A stretch of 64,000 nucleotides of DNA from positions 257,379-321,378 of the forward strand of contig JAQGDQ010000240.1 of assembly GCA_030141605.1 (NCBI GenBank), read 5' to 3'. The notes beneath the pieces are model-generated. The model made no database searches, was not told the DNA's origin, and worked only from the letters and a program-made list of their open reading frames with translations. This DNA is from Tubiluchus corallicola (Eukaryota > Priapulida > Priapulimorpha > Priapulimorphida > Tubiluchidae). Both the position numbers and the translations under genes were made by a program. Shown in pieces: positions 55,302 to 64,000 of the stretch (position 1 is the first letter of the stretch; each line of letters starts with the position of its first letter).

Positions 55302-57128
55302 ATTCGACTGAACAAACTAACTAGTTTCAAGCAACAAAATGCACGAATGAAAATCTTTATATCGATCAACCAAAACGTTAATAAGAGAAATTTTGCCTCA
55401 GGAGCCAACAGTGCATTTTTGTTTCATAAATAAGAACACTTGTTAACGAATTACGAATAATTGGTGGCTAGAACATCAAGTATCCATTACTTCAAAAATG
55501 TGTTGATCACCTGTTATCACTTTTACTATTATATGTATCCGTGCTACTATAATAGCACTTTGGTTTACAAAAATGGGTTTAAGAAGATTTAATATTAAAT
55601 TCTGCTTCAACTGTAATGCGATACTCAAAGCTTCGTTTCAAATACAGCCAGTCGTCCACTTACGATCACACTCGGTTTTGGTCGACCGACCGAAGTTTTA
55701 CGCGAGCTATTCGCTGGTTCTTCGTCCTTGCAACTAGGGTTGTCACTAAGCCCCCGAATGGTTGTAACTTGTAAGTAATTCTCACAAGCTTCCTTTATAC
55801 AGCTTTTTTATTACACACCTTTTCATCAGAACCCGGTCGAAGATTTTTTACTTTTTTCAGTTTACCGATGTTGATCAATACTTACTGTAGCATTCAAGCA
55901 TCAAAGCACATTTTGTTGAAATTTCTTGTAGAAACTACACTTGTAGAGAGTAAAAAACGTGCAAATATTTGCTTGTTTATTTATGCACGGATACTAGAAT
56001 GCAATAGCTTCAAATAAAGTAATGCTCTCAAACGTGGCATTTCTAGTACTCCGTAAATTCGCGTAAGCTTTTAACTAGCACTCAGTCTAAGTAGCAGCAC
56101 AACAAATTTGAAAATTTCATTCAACACTGGATGTACTGACGCTTGAAAGCCTTTGCTAAAATGGCATTTATTTTTATTTTTCTCAGATTGCATCGCTCAT
56201 ACTCGAGCTTCAGTGTTACTATATTAAAATGAGTCTACACTACTAATACATAAAAAAGACGCCAGTATATAATAGTCTATATTGTTAATTACACGCTATG
56301 TTATGTTAAAGAAAGAGCTACTTTGTTTGAGAAAAATTGTGTTTAATGTGAATGTTATTGTACGCACAAGTATCATTTTCAGATTATTTTGCTGAGCTGA
56401 CAATGCGGGTTCGGTAACATATGATAAAATTTTTCTATGTCGCTTCCTCGGCACGACAACTGGCGAGATCGTTTGTTAGCTAGGCCATACCAAAAGCGTT
56501 TGAAATGGCCAAGCATTCTGAATCAGAACCAATCGCTTAACACAAGCTGGCTGCTGTGATTGTTTTGATGCATGTCAGTGATATTGGCTCGGCTAATGTT
56601 TATTGTTGCAAAAACCGATAATAAAAAGTTTTATATGCAGCAGCTGATCTTACAGGCTGGTTTTTCACATTAGACATATTAGTAAGGGAAACAATTTCAA
56701 GCCATGGTTTCACAACAATAAGGAAGTAAGAGAAATAGGCATTGAAGAAAAGTGGCAATGTACAGTGTCGCGTAAAACAGAAAAATATAAAACAAAGGCG
56801 TGAAAGAAAAAGTGGCTCTTGTCCGTTATCTAGGAAGTTTTACGACTAGTTGACAACAATAAGTGAAAGCGAAAGCTGATCATTTGTCAACATCAATATA
56901 TCATAATTTTAATACCATTTCGCACGTGCAAGTCATATTACTGACATCACATGCAATAAAGAAAATTTTAATCGATTTGGTATCCATTATCGAAAATATC
57001 AACACAACAAAATTCTTCGTTAAAAACATGCATGAATCCGTCTATGACTTGAAAATTACCTAACACCTTATGAGAACACACAGTTTTATGATCATATGGT
57101 ACGTACGATTCTCTACTAGTGAATGAAC

Positions 57129-57185
57129 AGAGTAGCAGTAGTAGTAGTAGCAACACCCGTTATCCGGATGTAGTAGTAGTAGTAG
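57129..57185. repeat. GTA trinucleotide repeat, interrupted
   Basis: Short GTA/GTAGTA runs on both sides of a 23-bp unique stretch, followed by three overlapping TACATGT words. Simple sequence. Confidence 0.85.
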
Positions 57186-57302
57186 GATTACATGTTACAT
57201 GTTACATGCTATTACATTAAGTAATCGCTCTTAATGTAAGCTACAATTGGTGCGTGATTTGACGGAAGTGTAACGTCGTTAATAATCTTGAAAACAGTCA
57301 CT

Positions 57303-57608
57303 TTAAATAATAATCGTTTTGAGGAAATTGCAAAATCTATTTGAGACACCCAACGATTTGTCTTTAACAACAACACCCAACAAAAGTCCACCTTCGAACT
57401 CCTGATTATAGTCAAGGTGAAAGAGCAGCCTTAACTCATTATTCATAGATAGCCTCATAACATCGGGGTTATTACTGTATTTCACGTCATTGTTGTGATT
57501 AAAAACGGATAATTGCGCAAGTCTGCCATTGAAATCTTCTAGTTCTAGAATTGCCATTATAAGTACTTCTAGGCCTCTTTCACGGACATCTATAATAGCA
57601 TTATTCAT
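57303..57608 (-). other. Unassigned 101-codon open frame
   Basis: An ATG-initiated frame reading MNNAIIDVRERGLEVLIMAI near its start. It lies just downstream of the GPCR stop on the same strand. Composition looks protein-like, with no low complexity, but I recognise no family, and a frame of this length can occur by chance. It could be 3' untranslated sequence of the GPCR. Confidence 0.15.
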
Positions 57609-57745
57609 AACTACAAAATGTTGTATTCTGTAATACGGCGATTCCTGGGGAGGTATATATATATATATAGAGGCGATTCACTATCACTAAGCTGACTTGG
57701 GAATGCATTTTAATTTAAACAAACATGACTTGCATTGTGAGCATC

Positions 57746-60700
57746 TCAACGAAAACCCAGGTGAGATGCAGGTGCTACACGAAATCTTGCCATAGATGTA
57801 TTGTTAAATCTTGCAGTGCCTGTGGTCATTGGCTCAGGGACAAACTTATCGAAAACCACTGCATAAACTTTTGGAACGAAGAGACAGCAAAGACCCACAA
57901 AACCATTGAGTATCAACGCCATAGATAAGAAGATGGCTTTGTATTTTTCCTGTCCGGTAGTGACGTAAGTGGGTATGAACGCCACCCACATTACGACTGT
58001 CGTATAAACGCAGAAGCCGATGAAACGCGATTCGTTAAAATTGTCCGGGAGGTGTCGTGCTCTAAAAGCATAATAGGTGCAAAGTAGCAAGTAAATGACG
58101 TTGACGGAGATGCTAATGATGAACTGGACGGTTGAGAAAGTGCACGCGAGTTCCACGAGAGGAACAGTTGGTACCTTCATCAAGAAAGTGGCTCTTGGAT
58201 GGTGAATTAAACCATACACTAGCATTGTAATGATCTGAAAAAAGAAACAAAGCGATTTAACCTGGGAGCTAGAAAAGCAGTTTTCGTGACATGCATGTGA
58301 TAATTATAATTATAGTGTCTTATAATTGTATAATGACTTCTAAGTAAGTAAGACTAAATATCCGCATTCATAGGCATGCCTCCAGCAGCACATATTCGTC
58401 ACACAATTTTAGTTATTTGAGTTTTCCACATGTTTACGTTTTTCGGTTGCAGGAATTGCTAACATTGTTTGTGCAATTAGCGGAATATTAATGGATCTGT
58501 CAATAAATGTTCCCACTGACAATGAATACACATATTCGTCACACAATAAACGTTCAGGACAGGATGAAGTTTACAAAAATTGAAAAAAGCTTAGGTGGGT
58601 GGATTATTCTTCAAAATTATTCAATTGCTGAAAATAAATTGAAGAAGGTGAATACAATGCTGCGATGTATTTGTTAACATTTTTGTGACTCGCATTAAAG
58701 TAATGAAATAAACGTAAATGGCCCGGAAAACTTCATTCACAGTAGAGTCTTCAATTAAAAATATTTATTTCCTTCTATAAACTGCTACTTGTAGTCGTCA
58801 TTCTGAATTAGCGTGTTTAACTAAAAATGTTAGTAAAATGCGCGGACTCCTAGTATCTATACTATTGATGAACCAATATACGTAATAAGTCTAAGAAGTG
58901 TTAAAATAGACCTATTTAAAAGTAGCTTAGTACTTTATCATAATAAGTTAGCAATTACTGCCAACTAGCCAGCTGCTGACCACTTATTTATCATATTTTC
59001 GTAGGAGTAGGACCGCCGAAGATATCACTTACTAATTTTTTATGAACTTTGTGTAGATTTTTCACGAGTTTTACGAGCATTCTTACAAATTTAACGATAA
59101 ATCCGGCAATGGGCCATGCAAGCAAGGTGTACGATTTCGGAGTTACACTCTGCGCAAAAATCCGCATCGCATTCATGTCAGGAAAACTCGTCAATCGTTC
59201 AGCAATTTAAAGTTGTAGGGCGACTGAGACTTGTAAAACGACAGAAACTTACTTGCTATACATGACCATAGACTAGATGCACCGCTGTAATTTTAAGCCT
59301 GTCCTCAATTTTAAATGCACCTAAATTAATTCTTCTTAGACCAGCATGGATAATATTAAAGGTTTCACGGCTATTTCAGCAAAATCATAGACGTTACCTC
59401 CATCCGGCCATGACATCCAAGCCCCCCTTAGCACACAACCACACATGATTAGATGCCTATATGTCTAGATAGTGCATGTCAGTTATATCAGCCATACAAT
59501 TTGGACAAAATTTTGAATAACTTATCTATTAACTACACAATTAGTTTTTCTACTTAAGTAAGTATTATGGGAATGATTAAATCAGTTAGTTGCAAAAATT
59601 AAAAACTGAGTAGGCGATTAACGATTTAATTAAGTAATTAATTAATTAACACTAGTTCGATAATTAAACGGAGAATCGAAGGAGCATTATTTACCTGTAC
59701 ACCTATCAGTCCACATGCAATAGTTACTTGAGAAAATGGACTAATCAGGCGAGGTCTTTCAGCCGTTGACTTGGCTTGAGCAAAGATTCTATATATTCGA
59801 TTAGTACGTGTTAGTAACGGCGCATAAATTATGGTCACAGACAAATTGAACCCAAAGATGCGAATTATGCATGAGGTGTCAGTCGGCTTGCAAAGAAATG
59901 CGAAAACTACTAAATAGGAAACGATAATACCCATCATCATTATAGCAGACAGCTCACGACTGCACGCTTTTATAAGAAGTGCATGTCTTTTATAGATGAA
60001 GAAAGCTGATACAAACATTGAGCAGCAAAGGCCGATGAGAGTGATCGTAAACAAAGTGACAGCTTCCAATGCAGTATAGTGTAAATACTCAGCTTCAACT
60101 GTCTGGCAACTTGTATGATTATCATTTGGCCAGGTAAATAACGGGCACTGGATACAGTCAGTATCATTGTCCACCAAATACTCGTTACTTCTACATCGTC
60201 GACATTCCCAACAGCAAGGCACCTCCATTTGGACTTTGTAATGTTTAGGAGGACAAGGCTTACTGCATAATGCTTCTGGAATGCCCAAATTACCAGTTTC
60301 TTCACTTCCATTATTAGGCCACTCCATCAGAGTATCGTTTATTTGTAAACCCATTTCTTTATTCCACTCACCGACTATTTTCATAACATACTTATTTTTA
60401 GAAAGAACCAAGTTTTCTATCGCCACTTTTCCTCGAATATCTCCATTTTCATCAAACGTTATCTTGCCATCAAATGAATCACTTGTAAATGAAACGTTTT
60501 TCAGGTAGTCAATCAGAACGTCTCCCTTTATGCATGACATTAAATTGCCGTTGCTCATACCATGACAGTGCACTCTTAGGTATGCATCAAGGGCATGAAC
60601 AAAGGCATTGATAGCATCTGTTACTAAGGAAGTCCTGTCTTGAGGACCATGATCTTCCATTGTAGCATTATTCAATGGACAATGCGTTTTTCCAACCGCG

Positions 60701-61782
60701 TGTGAAAGGCTACAGCTGTAATACTTCTCCCAATACTGTCTAAACCAGGGATTGTTCTTATTATCTTCAAGAGTCTGTTTCCTGAACCAGTGATTGAAAC
60801 CTGGAACAGATGCCTTCTGTGGTTTCACGCTGATCATACCCCGCGCTACGTCAAACACCTCGCTTAGCTCGCCTGCCGATTCGGCCCAGCTATCAGGAGC
60901 CAGGAATATGAAGTGACTGACATATCCGATGTGCCTAAGAGCCTTCATAAGATTGGGGCCATTGTAAGAACTACGATGAGTCAGCATTATAACAACTCGA
61001 GCATTAGCAAACTCAGCCAGATGTGCTGCCATTCTCTCATAATGCTCAACGCCCATGGAGTAATTAAGTTTTTCTTTTACTGCGAAACATATTCCCTGAG
61101 GCTCAGCGAGTTTTACAATGTACTTTGCGCTTTCAAGCCCATATGAATCATCCATGTAAAGCAAAGAAACGTATGTCCACCGAAACCATATTAAGACATC
61201 AACGATGGATGTCATGATCACTGAGTTTGGTACTATAGTACGAAACTGGTAGGTGTAGATGTCTTTGTTACTCAGGACATCATTGGTTGCTGTGTAACTA
61301 ATTTGAGGGATGTGGAATAAGTTCAAGAGATGAGCAGTGAGTTGAGTAACAGACGAATAAGCGCCTCCGATTACACCAACCACTTTCGGGTTATTAGTCC
61401 GATTTAGAGACGTGGGACAATCGCCTGGTATGAAATCCAGCACACGTGCGAGGGCAGTAGTATCCTTTCCACACGTATCTGCAATAATATAACCCAGAGT
61501 GATATTTGGCAGTAGGAGAGGATTTTTATTCACCATATCTACTGAATATATCATACTGTATGAGTATGGCACGTAGAAACCATTACTCCTGAGAATGTCC
61601 ATTTTGCAAAATCCCGGAGTTGCACTTTTGTGGACAGGAAACAACCCTGCTAGAATCAGATCACCTTCTGACTGAACAGTGTAAGATTGCAAACCTTCTA
61701 TAACTCTTCCTTCAGTAACTTTTGCGTAGATAGTACATGACGCCAATACTATTAAAGTCCATATTGAGCCTGATTTGTTCAT
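57746..61782 (-). CDS. Class C GPCR, metabotropic glutamate receptor-like, 858 aa
   Basis: Two exons, 59695-61782 and 57746-58234, phase 0, GT/AG. Residues 1-25 are a signal peptide. About 35-480 is the Venus-flytrap ligand domain (LLLPNITLGY, LFHIPQISYTAT, WTYVSLLYMDDSYG, LAPDSWAES). About 503-559 is the nine-cysteine NCD3G domain (CSKPC, CCWECRRC, DCIQC). The seven-helix domain starts near 570 and has RTNRIYRIF after helix 3 and NFNESRFIGFCVYTT before helix 6, with PKVYAVVF closing helix 7, all mGluR-like. Extracellular-loop cysteines are present. The cytoplasmic tail is short (about 35 aa). Aligned from memory to mGluR1, the amino-acid-binding residues Ser165, Thr188, Tyr236 and Asp318 are kept (Ser143, Thr166, Tyr214, Asp297), but Arg78, which holds the glutamate side chain, is Tyr73, and Asp208 is Ser187. 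So glutamate is not a safe ligand assignment. The start is the first ATG before the signal peptide. Confidence 0.94.
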
Positions 61783-62126
61783 TGCTGACTGTGATTAACC
61801 AAAGGTTGTCTGATCACACGGTACGCCAGAAGCATATGTGAGAAATTATTGTAGCAGTGGGTTACACTGAGTTACACAACATACGCATGCTCTACTTTCC
61901 GCGTTTGACATTGACAGGCATGTTTGTTATTGACAGATACAATATGCAGATATTTGTGATTATTTTTATTGAATCCAGGTAGTATTATGGTTGTCACTAT
62001 AGTTCGTTATTAGCAGCAGTTAGTGACTTGCGTGCATTGTTGTTTACAGTTGTCAAATCAACTTTAACGCGGCCTATGAAATCAATGAACAAAGAGGATG
62101 CTAAGCAACGATGTTGAGAGATGATC

Positions 62127-62268
<142 letters not shown>

Positions 62269-62604
62269 TAATTATACGTTGCTTTGTCAGCCACTGTGAT
62301 TATTGTAGTGGCCACCTTACTGACTTGAATTAAATCAAATATCAAAAATAAATAATAAAATTTCCGCTGGTCCCTGTTACGTTCAAGAAACAGTGCATGG
62401 TTGTGCATAAAAAAATTTTAAGACTGACATCTATAGACATGTCTATAACTATTATTGTTTCAACAGAGTAGTTTAGTAGGTAACAGAACATTATCAAAAA
62501 AAATCAGCAGTCAAAAACCCATATTTGTATCAATGTCTTACTCGATTACAAACACACATATATGCAAGTACGTTCTTTTTTACGCTTCTAAAATGTAATT
62601 TAAC

Positions 62605-62640
62605 CAAGGACTACTATACACAGTTGTATAGTAGTCCTTG
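62605..62640. repeat. Perfect 16-bp hairpin with 4-nt loop
   Basis: CAAGGACTACTATACA (62605-62620), loop CAGT, then its exact reverse complement (62625-62640). The stem is too short and the loop too tight for a typical microRNA precursor. It lies between the GPCR and the gene at the right edge; function unknown. Confidence 0.9.
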
Positions 62641-63304
62641 AATTTAACATATAATAAACCTTATTATTATTTGCGATTTGTCCAAAATGTTTTTGGACCA
62701 AAAAATTGATTTATATTTCAGCGAACAACAGTTAACAAGTAAATTAATAATAATAATAATTGCTATGTAATATTCATTAGCAATACTTTTGTATTTTGTA
62801 TTTTGAACATTTCACTGGTCCGTGTAATATGTACATAATTCTCGTCGTTTTGTTACATTGCTTTATTCAACAGATCTTTTGATTATTAAGGCAAGCTTGC
62901 TGCGTAATTTCTTCATGACGCTTATTTTGAGTTACTTAAAGAAATTACAGCCTTCAGAAAATAGCCAATCAAATAAGACAGTAAATATAGAGTAATAATA
63001 TTAATATAAAGCACTTTCTCGTCACTGCAAAAAAGAACAGGAAAGGAATTGCGTGCATTGGTATTGCAGCTCTTTCTTTAAGTACCCGTGCATATATACC
63101 TCTTCTAACATCTTTTCGTTTCTATACCTTTCCTTCCTACACGTCCTTAAAATTGGCTAGTGTTGTCATTTAATTAAAACAAGAACAATAAATCAATTAC
63201 GTATTTTGGTATTTAAAGAAGCAACACTACATTAGAATCTAATAAATGTTCAGAGCTTTTTAAATTTTCTTTGGTCCTCTTCTGTTTGTGGTTCTGTTAC
63301 GGCT

Positions 63305-63752
63305 CTAGCTAGCCCCATCTATCGTCTGATTTTGTAACTGAGGCAGTTTGCCACAGTTCGAACAGTAAGTAGGTGACTCGTTCTCGAACTGTTTTAAGCG
63401 ACTTTGCAGCGCTTCTATTTCAGCTTTTAAACTTTTAATTTCAATCATCTGAAAAAAATGATTAAGCCAGTCTTAATTTTCGTTCACAGTCTTATCAGAA
63501 GGTAGGGAACAGTATATTAGCACAAGCAGGCTTACCTGCTCTAATACATGTAATTACATTTGATAGGTCAAACACTTTGTCACAATTAACACATAATATA
63601 TTATTTTTAATATTAAAAATAAAAAATGAATTATTTATTTTTACCTTGTTTTTCAATTCGTGTGATACAGTTACTGTGTTCATACTGGAAGATGCATTTG
63701 CATTTACAGTAGCTGTCATCGGTTCCACTTCATTTGGCGGTTTTGCTCGAAT
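63305..63752 (-). CDS. Last two coding exons of an unidentified gene
   Basis: Exons 63645-63752 (36 codons) and 63305-63448 (47 codons plus TAG), phase 0, with acceptors AATAG and TTTTTTTCAG and donor AAG/GTAAAA. The first reads IRAKPPNEVEPMTATV and continues Ser/Thr-rich to HELKNK. The second reads MIEIKSLKAEIEALQSRLKQ, a heptad pattern typical of a coiled coil, then SPTYCSNCGKLPQLQNQ, with one CxxC pair. I do not recognise the family. Upstream exons must lie beyond the right edge, since nothing convincing is found from 63753 to 64000. An AATAAA (complement of 62862-62867) lies about 440 nt past the stop. Confidence 0.7.
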
Positions 63753-64000
63753 CTATTACAGGGAATGAGAAACAAATAAGTTTCTACATTAATGCGCAGA
63801 CAAGTTCACCAAACAATTAAACATTATTCGCAAATAAGACTTTTTGCGTCACAGGAAAATTTCATAATGTTTAATCTACAATTATAAGATTAATCTTTAT
63901 ATCTTTTCTCCAAAGCCTATAACCTTAGGTAAGTGCAGTAATTTATCTATTTAATTTCTTATTATTCGCCCCGCGAATAGTTTGTTTGTCTGTTCTTCTG

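Overview
This window is nuclear DNA of an animal, not a prokaryote or virus. It is AT-rich. Its genes are split into many small exons with GT/AG borders and introns of 0.1 to 4 kb, and it is littered with small non-autonomous DNA transposons and microsatellites. All recognisable genes are animal or broadly eukaryotic families. Single-copy orthologue-like genes, long introns and a class C GPCR point to an invertebrate metazoan. I cannot place the phylum from the sequence alone.

Layout, left to right. (1) 1599-8088, minus: cathepsin B, seven exons from signal peptide to the 'GPVEGAF' region; the exons with the catalytic His and Asn lie beyond the left edge. Its introns hold a tandem duplication, a pogo/Tigger-like element and a nearly perfect 153-bp inverted repeat. 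(2) 8089-13058: intergenic, with a decayed Ty3/gypsy-type retrotransposon fragment and a small hAT-like element. (3) 13059-27074, plus: a complete ZC2HC1 (FAM164) family gene, ten exons, 421 aa, with two C2HC fingers and a C-terminal CxxC/CxxC knuckle. (4) 30702-48863, minus: a complete PHTF family membrane protein gene, twenty exons, 751 aa, convergent with (3). (5) 48864-57745: gene-poor and repeat-rich, with a LINE remnant, a hAT-like copy, an (AAT/AAC)n tract, a 25-copy 24-bp minisatellite and an inverted-repeat element. (6) 57746-61782, minus: a two-exon, 858-aa class C GPCR resembling metabotropic glutamate receptors, but with the glutamate side-chain arginine replaced. (7) 63305-63752, minus: the last two coding exons of an unidentified gene that continues off the right edge.

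The exon models were built by hand. For each gene every junction has GT/AG borders, and reading phase is kept across all exons (1266 nt for ZC2HC1, 2256 nt for PHTF, 2577 nt for the GPCR). The genes are not an operon and have no evident shared pathway: a lysosomal protease, a zinc-finger protein, an ER membrane protein and a surface receptor. I found no clear new multi-gene system. The best leads are the 153-bp foldback, the hairpin-forming minisatellite, the GPCR with an altered ligand pocket, splice-acceptor-like sites just upstream of four start codons, and the unidentified gene at the right edge.
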